Below are positions 36,150 to 43,723 of a stretch of 44,768 nt of DNA, one piece after another. The notes below the pieces were generated by a model that ran no database searches, was not told where the DNA came from, and saw only the letters and a list, made by a program, of their open reading frames with translations. The first letter of the stretch is position 1. Each line of letters starts with the position of its first letter. This stretch comes from Shewanella fodinae (GTDB lineage Bacteria > Pseudomonadota > Gammaproteobacteria > Enterobacterales > Shewanellaceae). Position numbers and translations under genes: made by a program. Location of the stretch: the NCBI RefSeq assembly GCF_014651955.1, contig NZ_BMXW01000025.1:1-44768 (forward strand), given 5' to 3'.

Positions 36150-37016
36150 ATGAAGCGTGTAATTCTGTTGATAGCAACGAACCTGGCCATTCTTGCAGTG
36201 GCTTCCATCGTGATGTCTTTGTTGGGTGTTAACAGCCGTTCAATGGAAGGGTTGTTAGTATTCGCAGCAATTTTTGGTTTTGGTGGCGCCTTTATCAGTT
36301 TGGCGATTTCCAAATGGGTGGCAAAGCGTTCCATGGGCTGTGAGGTGATCACTAACCCCAGAGACAATACCGAACGCTGGTTGCTCGAAACCGTTGCTAG
36401 GCAGGCACAACAACTAGGGCTGAAGATGCCAGAAGTGGCGATCTATCAATCGCCTGAGATGAATGCCTTTGCCACCGGTCCAAGTAAAGACAACTCGTTA
36501 GTCGCCGTGAGCACTGGGTTGCTGTACGGTATGAATGCCGATGAAGTGGAAGCGGTTCTTGGCCATGAAATGAACCATGTTGCCAACGGTGATATGGTGA
36601 CCCTGACATTAATTCAGGGAGTGGTGAATACCTTCGTTATCTTTGCGGCGCGAGTGGTAGCTGGCATTGTCAGCAATGTGGTTGCCAATAATGACGAAGA
36701 AGGTGAAGGGCTTGGTGCCTTTGCCTATATGGGTGTGGTGTTCGTGATGGAAATGCTGTTCGGGATCTTAGCGTCCTTGATTGTGGCGTATTTTTCTCGG
36801 GTACGTGAATTCCGCGCTGATGCTGGTTCTGCCAAATTAGTGGGTAGTGGCAAAATGATTGCTGCGTTGCAGCGTCTCAGTCAAGGGCCGGCAGTGGGTG
36901 ATATGCCTGCCACTATGTCTGCCTTCGGTATCAACGGTAAACGTTCTATGGCAGAGCTGTTTATGAGCCATCCACCGTTAGAAAAACGCATTGAAGCATT
37001 GCGTAAAATCGCGTAA
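36150..37016 (+). CDS. htpX: Membrane-bound zinc protease HtpX
   Basis: The protein has 288 residues from ATG 36150, with AGGAG at 36140-36144; an upstream in-frame start is rejected because it lacks a site. This family M48 metalloprotease sits in the inner membrane with its active site in the cytoplasm and degrades damaged membrane proteins. The zinc motif HEMNH is at 139-143 and the third ligand is the Glu of [13 protein letters not shown]. Four hydrophobic segments are visible: two N-terminal (3-27, 36-53) and two after the active site (about 153-178 and 193-215). Conserved [19 protein letters not shown] lies before the motif. Confidence 0.97.
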   Translation: MKRVILLIATNLAILAVASIVMSLLGVNSRSMEGLLVFAAIFGFGGAFISLAISKWVAKRSMGCEVITNPRDNTERWLLETVARQAQQLGLKMPEVAIYQSPEMNAFATGPSKDNSLVAVSTGLLYGMNADEVEAVLGHEMNHVANGDMVTLTLIQGVVNTFVIFAARVVAGIVSNVVANNDEEGEGLGAFAYMGVVFVMEMLFGILASLIVAYFSRVREFRADAGSAKLVGSGKMIAALQRLSQGPAVGDMPATMSAFGINGKRSMAELFMSHPPLEKRIEALRKIA

Positions 37017-37028
37017 TTGCCCTGTTTA

Positions 37029-37066
37029 CGGTAAAATGGAGGTGTTTTTTAGCCTCCATCTTACCG
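37029..37066. terminator. Hairpin after htpX
   Basis: ATGGAGG (37036-37042) pairs with CCTCCAT (37053-37059), and outer CGGTAA (37029-37034) with TTACCG (37061-37066). The loop contains six T's, and no T-run follows the stem. It lies just after htpX and may be a weak terminator or an mRNA end structure. The remaining bases to 37332 hold the promoter region of the cytochrome gene; I recognise no operator there. Confidence 0.5.
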
Positions 37067-37332
37067 ATTTACGTCGTCCGGCTTTAATGTATTAGTAACT
37101 GTTTTATCAAGTAAAAATTTTGTAAAAGTCCATTTCAGTTCGCAGTTAACTTGATTTAGCGCACATTTTGTTTATTCCGATATTGTTAAAGTACCCCAGA
37201 CTTAAATTTAGTTTGCTTAGTACCTAAAGCTTGGCTAAGTTAATTTGAAGTCGTGCTATTTACTGGCGGCTGGATGGGGGTCAACCCTGACATAAGAATT
37301 CCCAGTAGCTGTCAAAACCGGAGGATATAATT

Positions 37333-37689
37333 GTGAGCAATAAACTGTTAAGTGCATTGTTTGGTGCGGGTCTGGCTGCTCTGGCGATGTCATCTGCTTC
37401 TTTCGCGGCAGATCAGAAAATTTCTGATTTCCACGTAGATATGGGTGGTGGTTGCGAAACTTGTCACAAAGATGGTTCACCATCTGCTGACGGTGAGTAT
37501 GAGTTCAAGCAGTGCCAGAGCTGCCACGGCGGTCTGGCTGATATGGACGCAGTTCATAAGCCACACGATGGCAAACTGAAGTGTGCCGACTGCCACGCAG
37601 TGCATGATATGAACGTGGGTCAGCACCCAACTTGTGACAGCTGTCACGATGACGGTCGCACTCCAGAAAAAATCCTGGGTAAAAAATAA
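37333..37689 (+). CDS. cctA: Small periplasmic tetraheme cytochrome c (CctA/Stc)
   Basis: A 118-residue precursor starting at GTG 37333 with a strong GGAGG at 37320-37324. A signal peptide is visible up to the cleavage site Ala-Asp in ASFAADQK. The mature protein of about 92 residues carries four CXXCH haem motifs (CETCH, CQSCH, CADCH, CDSCH) plus extra histidines for bis-His ligation. This is the abundant Shewanella small tetraheme cytochrome that shuttles electrons across the periplasm between inner-membrane CymA and terminal or outer-membrane reductases. A strong terminator follows, so it is a single-gene unit. Confidence 0.96.
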   Translation: MSNKLLSALFGAGLAALAMSSASFAADQKISDFHVDMGGGCETCHKDGSPSADGEYEFKQCQSCHGGLADMDAVHKPHDGKLKCADCHAVHDMNVGQHPTCDSCHDDGRTPEKILGKK

Positions 37690-37713
37690 GTAATATTGAT
37701 TACTTTCTCAGGC

Positions 37714-37743
37714 AAAAATGCCGGCGTTATGCCGGCATTTTTT
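37714..37743 (+). terminator. Terminator of cctA
   Basis: ATGCCGGC (37718-37725) and GCCGGCAT (37731-37738) pair perfectly with a five-base loop GTTAT; flanking A and T runs extend the stem, and T's run to 37743. It lies 24 bases after the stop codon. Confidence 0.92.
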
Positions 37744-38164
37744 ATGTTTTAGCTCTTCTTATCAATATCAATAATTCAGTCTTATAGTCACTGTGACGGG
37801 GAAAATAGTTTTACAGTGACTGTTTGATATGTCCGCACAAGCTTGCCGCCTTATGATCGGTGTTCCATGCACCACGCCGCTGCATGCGATTCATGTTTTT
37901 AGCAAAGGTAATCCTTATCTCACAAATTTAACGTCAGCGCGCATTAGGATAAATTAGTCACTTTTCAACATCGGCTTCCCCAAAATGCTTGGTGATGTGG
38001 CGAATCCACTTATTGTTTATCAAGTTAAAGTGGTGGTTGTGTTGGCTAGGTTGATGTTTGCACCGACCTTAAGTGCAGCAGCGATGCGGGTGCATTAACT
38101 GTTAGTACCTTATGGTTGGCAAACTCAGTTTGAGCGTTAGACAAGCAAGAACAAGGAGGAGTAC
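37744..38164. other. Non-coding stretch before the flavin-reductase-like gene
   Basis: About 420 bases at the junction between core genes and the right accessory region. A 42-codon open frame near 37829 has no ribosome site and no recognisable character. The promoter of the gene at 38165 should lie near its right end. Nothing else was recognised. Confidence 0.4.
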
Positions 38165-38707
38165 ATGCGTCAGTTACCACTGAGTAAGGCGTTTACGCTG
38201 ATAGAACCCGGGCCCGTTGTACTCGTTACAACTCATGGCGCCCAGCAAGACAACATCATGACGATCTCTTGGACTATGGTGCTGGATTTTACACCGGTAT
38301 TGGCGATCACCACAGGAGAGTGGAATTACTCGTTCGCAGCACTGCGGGACAACAAAGCCTGCGTTATTGCTATTCCCACAGTTGATATGCTTGACAAAGT
38401 GGTGGGTATTGGGATGTGCTCTGGTGCAGACACCGACAAATTCGTCAAATTCAACCTCACAGCTGTTCCTGGGCGAATGGTCAACGCGCCTTTGATTAAG
38501 GAATGCCTCGCGAATATCGAGTGCAACGTTGTCGACACTGTTAAGGCACATAATATTGTGGTGCTTGAAGCGGTTGCCGCATACATTGAGCCTGCCCATA
38601 AAGAAAAACGCATGATTCACGCTGTGGGTGATGGGACATTCATTGTCGATGGCGCACGGATAGACCGGCGGAAAATGATGGCCGCCAAAATCCCATTCGG
38701 GGTCTAG
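38165..38707 (+). CDS. Flavin-reductase-like FMN-binding protein
   Basis: A 180-residue protein of the split-barrel flavin reductase family. PGPVVLVTTHGAQQDNIMTISWTMVLDFTPVL is the usual start, in which the MTISW strand binds FMN phosphate. AALRDNKACVIAIPTVDML and GMCSGADTDKFVKFNLT follow the family pattern. Such proteins reduce FMN with NAD(P)H, supply a monooxygenase, or act as small flavin enzymes themselves. AAGGAGGA at 38154-38161 is an excellent ribosome site. No monooxygenase gene is adjacent. It begins the set of plus-strand accessory genes; the downstream gap before the MarR gene suggests a separate transcript. Confidence 0.85.
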   Translation: MRQLPLSKAFTLIEPGPVVLVTTHGAQQDNIMTISWTMVLDFTPVLAITTGEWNYSFAALRDNKACVIAIPTVDMLDKVVGIGMCSGADTDKFVKFNLTAVPGRMVNAPLIKECLANIECNVVDTVKAHNIVVLEAVAAYIEPAHKEKRMIHAVGDGTFIVDGARIDRRKMMAAKIPFGV

Positions 38708-39026
38708 CGCTGATAGATTGGCCCTTAAGTGACTAGGCGCCAAATCAAGTTGGCCTGTGTTCACCGTGTCGTTTAGGAAGGTCGCTCCTTCGAATATCAA
38801 AATCTACGGGGCAGAAAGCCTAAATTCGGTATAGGACATGATGAGTGTTCAACGCTAGTCCCCATCTCTAGTAAACCGCTTTTTTGTTATCTTCTCGGCA
38901 ACGCCAAGAGTGCCAATATGTTGTTTGTTATTGCGATCAAAAGGCATTTGGGCGCTAACCAGTGGTGGTCATCGGTGAATGGCATTCTTATCCAATCCAG
39001 TTAAAAATTTGATGAATACTTGATCT
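38708..39026. other. Non-coding stretch before the marR-type operator
   Basis: About 320 bases with no supported gene. The right end turns AT-rich and leads into the dyad described next. No terminator with a T-run was noticed after the flavin-reductase gene. Confidence 0.35.
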
Positions 39027-39052
39027 CGCAAATATCTCGATATATATTTGCG
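39027..39052. promoter_or_regulatory. Dyad operator before the MarR-family gene
   Basis: CGCAAATAT (39027-39035) and ATATTTGCG (39044-39052) form a perfect nine-base inverted repeat with an eight-base spacer, centred about 41 bases before the start codon. Size and position fit a MarR dimer binding site, so the regulator probably represses itself and the downstream hydrolase gene. Confidence 0.65.
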
Positions 39053-39080
39053 CAATCAAACATTGTGCAAGGATATTTTT

Positions 39081-39509
39081 ATGCCAAAAAACGTAGAAGC
39101 TGGATTAGTCATAAGTCTTATCAGTCTGCAAAGCACCATCCAGAAGCGAGTCGGTCGCGCACTTTCAGTCCATGGTATTGGTGTCAGTGAATACCTCGTG
39201 CTTAATCAACTATATATGGCACCAACGCAGACAATACGGCGTAGCGATCTTGCCGAGCTGGTCGGCTTGACTCCGTCGGGTATCACGCGCCTGATCAATC
39301 CTATGGAAAAAATAGGTCTGGTCAAAAAGGAAGAAAACCTCCGCGATGCCAGAGTCAGTCTAGTGACACTCTCGACTGCTGGAAAACAAGTGTATGAAGA
39401 TGCTCAGGTTTCATTCGCGCAGGCTTCAGTTTCGTTATTTGAATCATTGGGTGTTGAGCAGTTAGAGACATTTACTGAGTTGTTGAAAACTGTCTCTAGG
39501 GGATTTTAA
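39081..39509 (+). CDS. MarR-family transcriptional regulator
   Basis: The protein has 142 residues from ATG 39081, chosen because AAGGAT lies seven bases upstream; an upstream TTG at 39048 would lie in the operator. Winged helix-turn-helix: GVSEYLVLNQLYMAP, RRSDLAELVGLTPSGITRLINPMEKIGLVKK, then the wing ENLRDARVSLVTLSTAG. Helices at both ends form the dimer. MarR proteins usually bind a small aromatic or phenolic ligand and then release DNA. The next gene, an alpha/beta hydrolase, starts four bases after the stop and is likely its target. Confidence 0.92.
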   Translation: MPKNVEAGLVISLISLQSTIQKRVGRALSVHGIGVSEYLVLNQLYMAPTQTIRRSDLAELVGLTPSGITRLINPMEKIGLVKKEENLRDARVSLVTLSTAGKQVYEDAQVSFAQASVSLFESLGVEQLETFTELLKTVSRGF

Positions 39510-39513
39510 GAAC

Positions 39514-40362
39514 ATGCTTAAGCAAGACGTTAGGCAAGCCCTGATCGACATTATGGGCATTCCAATTATTCAAACAAGGACAATGGCAGGTGCTGTCAAT
39601 ACGGCCTATTTATCGGCCGGAGCTGGTTCTTCAGTTATCTGTTTACACGGCGGTGGGGCTGGTGCGGTTACTTGGTATCCTGTCATTGGCCCTCTGGCAC
39701 AACATTTTCGTGTTATCGCGCCGGATATTGTGGGTTATGGCGAATCAGATAAGCCTGATGCTAGCTATGATAAAGCCTACTTCGCTAGCTGGCTAAAGCA
39801 GTTTTTAGATGCAATTGGTGTCGTTAGGACACATATTATCGGGCTATCTCAAGGTGGGGCTATTGCGCTGCAATTTACCCTCGACTATCCAGAAATGGTA
39901 GACAAACTTGTCCTCGTTAATTCCGGTGGTCTGGGGGCAAAACCTCCCTTTATGTCTATTGCTGGCATGGTGTGGCTGAACACCTTTCCATCGTCTTTCG
40001 CGAATCGTTTTTATTCCCGCTATATCCTGTTTAAGCCTAAAAATCGCGACCCTAATCATGGACGTTATTCCATCGAGGTGCTGAAGAGTCACGGGGGAAA
40101 GAAGGCTTTTTTACAAGGTCGGGGGGCTGCGGTTTCGGCCTTTTCGGAAGCGGCGCTATGCAGCATAAAAAACCAGACACTTGTGCTTTGGGGCGAAAAT
40201 GATCGGCTATTCCCAATTGAAGTTGCTGCCAAGGCTGTCGCAGTAATGCCGGCTGCTAAACTGCTGAGAATTAAAGATGCCGGGCATTTATCTATGATGG
40301 ATCAACCTGCAGTTTTTAATCGAGCTGTTTTAAACTTTTTGCAGGGTAAAATGGAGCATTGA
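39514..40362 (+). CDS. Alpha/beta-fold hydrolase (C-C bond hydrolase-like)
   Basis: A 282-residue hydrolase. Oxyanion block LHGGGAGAVTWYPVIGPLA, then FRVIAPDIVGYGESDKPD, nucleophile elbow GLSQGGAIA (Ser near 112), acid LWGENDRLFP and His in DAGHLSMMDQP near 258 complete the triad. The pattern around the first motif and 'APDxxGxGxSDKP' is typical of the group that includes meta-cleavage-product hydrolases, lipases and epoxide hydrolases, so the exact substrate is not fixed. It follows the MarR gene by four bases. Together with the SDR remnant and the VOC-fold protein it suggests a small catabolic or detoxifying cluster. Confidence 0.88.
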   Translation: MLKQDVRQALIDIMGIPIIQTRTMAGAVNTAYLSAGAGSSVICLHGGGAGAVTWYPVIGPLAQHFRVIAPDIVGYGESDKPDASYDKAYFASWLKQFLDAIGVVRTHIIGLSQGGAIALQFTLDYPEMVDKLVLVNSGGLGAKPPFMSIAGMVWLNTFPSSFANRFYSRYILFKPKNRDPNHGRYSIEVLKSHGGKKAFLQGRGAAVSAFSEAALCSIKNQTLVLWGENDRLFPIEVAAKAVAVMPAAKLLRIKDAGHLSMMDQPAVFNRAVLNFLQGKMEH

Positions 40363-40387
40363 TTAAAATTTTTTAAATTTAATCAAT
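40358..40387. repeat. AT-rich inverted repeat after the hydrolase gene
   Basis: ATTGATTAAA (40358-40367) and TTTAATCAAT (40378-40387) are a perfect ten-base inverted repeat with a ten-base spacer. The left arm begins inside the hydrolase stop codon. It may be a weak terminator or an operator for the lost downstream gene. Confidence 0.5.
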
Positions 40388-40442
40388 ACCTTGATAAAAG
40401 CGTCTTTATCCGTAACTGTCGTCAATATATCCTCAAGATTAG

Positions 40443-40613
40443 GGAGCATCGGTATCCTCTGAGATTCCTCTCGGCACCATGGGTGAGCCAATAGACGTTG
40501 CCTATGCAGCGTTATATCTGGCATCTGACGAATCAAAATACGTCACCGGTATTGAAATCAATATCGATGATGAAATACTGGCGGGTAGCGCACCACCAAG
40601 TAGTGATGCTTAA
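40443..40613 (+). pseudogene. C-terminal remnant of a short-chain dehydrogenase/reductase
   Basis: In frame with a stop at 40440, the sequence reads GASVSSEIPLGTMGEPIDVA then YAALYLASDESKYVTGIEIN and IDDEILAGS, ending at TAA 40611-40613. This is the well-known C-terminus of classical SDR proteins (usual form: PLGRMGEPEDVAxxALFLAS, then FVTGTxLxVDGG). The Rossmann core and the catalytic Tyr-Lys are missing, and upstream sequence to the hydrolase gene is AT-rich non-coding, so about 200 codons were lost by deletion. The rest of the gap to 40706 contains GGCGCGTTAGC near 40665-40675, which resembles an attC right end but lacks a partner. Confidence 0.75.
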
Positions 40614-40706
40614 AAAGCAAATCTGGCCTGCGCACTTTTAACGGACGTAGCAAACTGAGCCGCTTATTGGCGCGTTAGCAGCAACCAAAATTGACAGGAG
40701 GTCTCG

Positions 40707-41096
40707 ATGATTGATCATGTGTCTATCCCCGTTAGGGATTTGGAATTATCTTCTACATTCTATGAATCGATCTTGGCGAAAATAGGATACTCAAAGCTTG
40801 TAGTAAAAGATGGGACTGTGGGATTTGGCAAAAAGTATGCAGACTTTTGGCTAAATCATCGCCCCAATCTTTCGTCATACGCCATAAGTGATGGGTTCCA
40901 TGTGTGTCTGCGGGCATTATCGATTCAGCAAGTTGAGGATTTTTTCAATACGGCTGTTGCTTTGGGCGCCAAGTCAGATGGCGCACCTGGATATAGGGCG
41001 GAATATAGCAATAGTTATTTTGCTGCATTTGTTATCGATCCCGATGGTAACAAAATTGAGGTTGTCACATTCGTAGATAAGCAGGGCGGCAGCTAA
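40707..41096 (+). CDS. VOC-superfamily (glyoxalase/dioxygenase-fold) protein
   Basis: A 129-residue single-module vicinal-oxygen-chelate protein. It starts MIDHVSIPVRDLELSSTFYE, where His4 is a possible metal ligand. Two beta-alpha-beta-beta-beta units follow: HVCLRALSIQQVEDFF opens the second, and AAFVIDPDGNKIEVVTF with its Glu closes the fold. AGGAGG lies seven bases before the ATG. Family members act as glyoxalases, ring-cleaving dioxygenases or resistance binding proteins, and the particular role cannot be told. It may belong with the nearby hydrolase and lost SDR. Confidence 0.88.
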   Translation: MIDHVSIPVRDLELSSTFYESILAKIGYSKLVVKDGTVGFGKKYADFWLNHRPNLSSYAISDGFHVCLRALSIQQVEDFFNTAVALGAKSDGAPGYRAEYSNSYFAAFVIDPDGNKIEVVTFVDKQGGS

Positions 41097-41188
41097 CATA
41101 GCACTTCCTGTGTGTCTGTCTTGTTGCAAGGGACTGGATAGTTGTTCCTAATTGCGCTTCACCCGAGGAATAGTGGCTATTCCGATAA

Positions 41189-41250
41189 GTCGACCCACCG
41201 CGTCAGGGATGACGCGGTGGAGCCCCATGGATGGGGTTATGCGTGTCGAC
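41189..41250. repeat. Twin-hairpin intergenic element bounded by GTCGAC
   Basis: Two hairpins lie side by side. CCACCGCGTC (41195-41204) pairs perfectly with GACGCGGTGG (41211-41220). CCCCAT (41223-41228) pairs with ATGGGG (41231-41236), extended by flanking bases. Palindromic GTCGAC stands at both outer ends (41189-41194, 41245-41250). The second hairpin with its CCATGGATGG core reminds me of repeated intergenic elements common in marine gammaproteobacteria. It is not a normal terminator since no T-run follows. Confidence 0.55.
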
Positions 41251-41390
41251 GTTGGGAATGGCCTGTATGATCTGGTATTAAGTACACTTAGTTAGCGTTA
41301 TGTGGGGATCCCTTAGTGTTGGGCATGGCGCATCCGTTTAAATGGTGGCCCAACAATCATTAGCATTTTCTTTTTTTGTCAAAGTAACTT

Positions 41391-41942
41391 ATGAACACTC
41401 ATCATTTTCAAGGTAAATACGAGGTCGAACTGAAGTATCGGCTTAACTCAAAAGCAGAATTTATCAAAGTATTAAATTCCATCCCTCATGAAACCATGCT
41501 GGAAGATAACGTCGAATGTGACCGCTACTTCGATTCTGCGGACAATGCGTTACAGTCGCAGCATAAAAGCCTGTGTATTCGCACTATGGAGCCTTCAGGT
41601 ATCAAGTTGTGGATAGTCAAAGGGCCTGAGCCTGACCGATGTGAAGCCACCAACATCAGCGATGCTTCAAAGGCCTGTAGCATGCTGGAAACCATGGGAT
41701 ATAACGTGGTGCTCAACGCTCAGAAAACCCGAAGCATCTTCTTTGTTGGGCCATTTCATATTACGGTAGACTCTCTGGAGGGGCTCGGTGATTTTGCCGA
41801 GTTTGCCATTATGACTGACGACGAATCTATGCTAGCAACGTACAAAGTTGAATTAGAAGCGTTGGCTAGCAAGTTTGGGCTAACTCCCCTTGCGTTGGAG
41901 ACAAAATCCTATCGACAAATGTTGCTGCAAAAAGGGGCATAG
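41391..41942 (+). CDS. CYTH-domain protein (class IV adenylate cyclase-like)
   Basis: A 183-residue protein of the CYTH family (CyaB/thiamine triphosphatase fold), a tunnel-shaped beta-barrel that acts on triphosphates. The ExExK signature appears as YEVELKYRL (Glu11, Glu13, Lys15). Downstream conserved blocks are ECDRYFDSAD, LCIRTMEP with Arg, LWIVKGPE with Lys, a basic KTRS, and the acidic DSLEGLGDFAEFAI containing the metal-binding Glu residues. Small bacterial members of this type are often annotated as class IV adenylate cyclase, while others hydrolyse inorganic triphosphate. The ribosome site is weak. It stands alone between two non-coding regions. Confidence 0.85.
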   Translation: MNTHHFQGKYEVELKYRLNSKAEFIKVLNSIPHETMLEDNVECDRYFDSADNALQSQHKSLCIRTMEPSGIKLWIVKGPEPDRCEATNISDASKACSMLETMGYNVVLNAQKTRSIFFVGPFHITVDSLEGLGDFAEFAIMTDDESMLATYKVELEALASKFGLTPLALETKSYRQMLLQKGA

Positions 41943-42073
41943 CAATCAACTTAAATCGGCAAAACACCCATGATTTTGGGGGCCTTTGGGGGAGGGACGG
42001 TTTTGTGCGATTGCGCGAGCGGTTTTGTCTTTGGGTGAGGTCTTAGACAACAAAATTAAGCATTGGACGTAAA

Positions 42074-42847
42074 ATGGATTATTTGAGTATAAATAAAGAA
42101 GCGTGGGATAAAAGAACTAAAATACACGTTAAATCAGATTTTTATGATGTAGCCTCCTTTAAAAAAGGTAAATGTTCGTTGAACCCCATCGAACTGAAAC
42201 AAGTGGGTGATGTACGGGGAAAATCGTTACTACATCTGCAATGTCACTTTGGTCAAGATACCTTGTCTTGGGCGCGGTTGGGGGCAGAAGTGACAGGTGT
42301 CGATTTGTCTGCAGATGCAATCGCGCAAGCGAATTTGTTAAAGCATTCGTTGGGCTTAACTGCCGAATTTATAGAAAGCGATGTTGTTCAGTTTGGCCGT
42401 GAAAATAAGCGAGAATTTGATATCGTATTTACGTCATACGGTGTTTTGTGCTGGTTATCCAATTTGATGGATTGGGCACAAACAATCGCCAACTCATTGA
42501 AATCTGGTGGAGAGTTTCATTTAGTTGAGTTTCATCCCGTTTACGAGTTGCTCTCTGGCTACTCCTATTTCCCTAGTAATGAGCCTGAGATTGAAAATGA
42601 GGGCACTTATACAGAAAACTGCGATGGTACTGAGTCAACAGTGGTGACTTGGTCACATTCAGTGAGTGATGTCATCAGCGCTTTAATCAGCGTGGGATTA
42701 ACCGTGGAGTCTTTCTGCGAGTATCCTTTTAGCCCTTATGAGTGTTTTGATGGGTTGGAATTAGTACCGGATTTGGGCTACCAACTGCTGCACAAGGGGC
42801 AGCAGGTTCCACTGTTGTATTCAGTTAAAGCGCGAAAAAGTGTTTAA
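42074..42847 (+). CDS. Class I SAM-dependent methyltransferase
   Basis: A 257-residue methyltransferase. Motif I is SLLHLQCHFGQDTLSWARLG, a variant in which the usual GxGxG is replaced by QCHFGQD, as in a known subgroup of small bacterial methyltransferases. Motif II is VTGVDLSADAIAQANLL, and motif III/IV is FDIVFTSYGVLCWL. The start MDYLSINKEAWDKRTKIHVK is also typical of this subgroup (N-terminal WN/WD motif). The target is unknown. There is no clear Shine-Dalgarno sequence. The stop codon is embedded in GTTTAAC, which matches the R'' box of an integron attC site, but no right half was found. Confidence 0.88.
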   Translation: MDYLSINKEAWDKRTKIHVKSDFYDVASFKKGKCSLNPIELKQVGDVRGKSLLHLQCHFGQDTLSWARLGAEVTGVDLSADAIAQANLLKHSLGLTAEFIESDVVQFGRENKREFDIVFTSYGVLCWLSNLMDWAQTIANSLKSGGEFHLVEFHPVYELLSGYSYFPSNEPEIENEGTYTENCDGTESTVVTWSHSVSDVISALISVGLTVESFCEYPFSPYECFDGLELVPDLGYQLLHKGQQVPLLYSVKARKSV

Positions 42848-43256
42848 CAAAGTGATGCCCCAAAATGAGTTAACTCGTTGTCTGTGGCGCAGTCAAACGC
42901 AGACTTTCTCGCCTACAAATTTTCATCCATATATCTCAAATGTTGCAATGTCTAGGGATTCCTAAAAACTGGACAGGCAATACAGTCATATTGAAATCAT
43001 GACGATTTTCATCCCAACTTCGTGCGCGTTTTCACATTTTAACATGAGAAAATTCCATTAAAATCATTCAATTATAAAACCTATGGGTTAGATAATAGGT
43101 TTGGGAAACGCGCATGCGCATTTTTCCAGATGGTGAATTTTGTAAAATGCTGATAAGTTCATTACATACAGATAGTTAACTGTGCGCGTTTTCACTGGTC
43201 CAATGAGATAAACGCGTATGCGCACGAATAAACTGTTATGCAAATATAGGCACGCC
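42848..43256. repeat. Non-coding region with direct repeats and dyads
   Basis: About 410 bases without a supported gene. GTGCGCGTTTTCAC occurs exactly twice (43022-43035 and 43182-43195), each followed after seven or eight bases by ATGAGA. A perfect dyad AAACCTAT/ATAGGTTT spans 43077-43102. A GC-rich palindromic core lies in ACGCGCATGCGC near 43108-43119, and a related ACGCGTATGCGCAC at 43212-43225 can pair with the second direct repeat. Meaning unknown: operators, a decayed recombination site, or a small mobile repeat. Confidence 0.55.
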
Positions 43257-43595
43257 ATGAACCTGCGATATTTATTAGGCTTTTGTCTTATCCTTGTCGG
43301 TTGTGACGGCGACGGCATTAAAGATAAAGACCCCGATGAAAGAATGGTGCGAGAAGCAATGTGTGTTGTAGCTTCAGAGCGATTCCAGCTGTACGACGAG
43401 GCCAAACGTCATCGGGCACATGGTATTGAGGCGGGGAGAGTCCGCTTTAATAGAGATGGGACACCGAACGATTTCACCGAGCAGATTCACAAAGTTAGAC
43501 CCCTGATGAATAATTTCTCCAAAGATTACAACGCCGAGTACTTGAAGACTCGGTGTGATAAGAGAATTACGGTTGGTGATTTTAATAGTGCATAA
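43257..43595 (+). CDS. Small predicted lipoprotein
   Basis: The protein has 112 residues from ATG 43257; an in-frame ATG at 43218 would start inside the repeat region and would push the signal peptide inwards. The signal MNLRYLLGFCLILVGCDGDG has a lipobox LVGC, with Cys16 the probable lipidated residue; Asp at +2 suggests retention in the inner membrane by the Lol +2 rule. The mature part is charged (IKDKDPDERMVREAMCVVAS, then YDEAKRHRAHGIEAGRV) and ends with a second cysteine in LKTRCDKRI. I recognise no family. The gene ends within the attC-like site, the usual layout of an integron cassette. Confidence 0.7.
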   Translation: MNLRYLLGFCLILVGCDGDGIKDKDPDERMVREAMCVVASERFQLYDEAKRHRAHGIEAGRVRFNRDGTPNDFTEQIHKVRPLMNNFSKDYNAEYLKTRCDKRITVGDFNSA

Positions 43596-43667
43596 CAGTA
43601 CGCGCCAATTCGCACACTTCGTGTGCCGGACGTTCGCAAGCTCACGCCGTTGCGCTCTGCGTTAACA
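43590..43667 (+). other. Integron attC-like recombination site
   Basis: The site has paired end boxes: TAAC (43593-43596) and GTTA (43661-43664), with five-base spacers AGTAC and TCTGC. Inner boxes GCGCCAA (43602-43608) and TTGCGC (43650-43655) are complementary except for one extra base on the left, as expected for the extrahelical base of an attC L'' box. A perfect hairpin GCACAC-TTC-GTGTGC (43612-43626) lies in the central part. It directly follows the stop of the lipoprotein gene. Total length of about 70 bases is within the attC range. The R' box GTTAACA deviates from GTTRRRY at the last two positions, so confidence is moderate. Confidence 0.6.
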
Positions 43668-43723
43668 AGTCAGGTAAATTCATCAATAAGAATTTTTATA
43701 ATTAAATTTGAGGTTACGTCTTT

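Noticed and set aside
37080..37332. FNR or CRP site before cctA
   Set aside because: A TTGAT half-site near 37151 has no proper second half; no TGTGA/TCACA pair seen.
40640..40680. TAACG ... GGCGCGTTAGC as a second attC site
   Set aside because: End boxes look right, but the inner boxes do not pair and the span of about 41 bases is too short.
41094..41305. TAACATAGC ... TTAGCGTTATG as an attC around the VOC gene end
   Set aside because: About 200 bases long, and no matching L boxes; the twin-hairpin element explains the structure better.
43022..43195. CRISPR-like array from the repeated 14-mer
   Set aside because: Only two copies with a long unequal gap and no cas genes.
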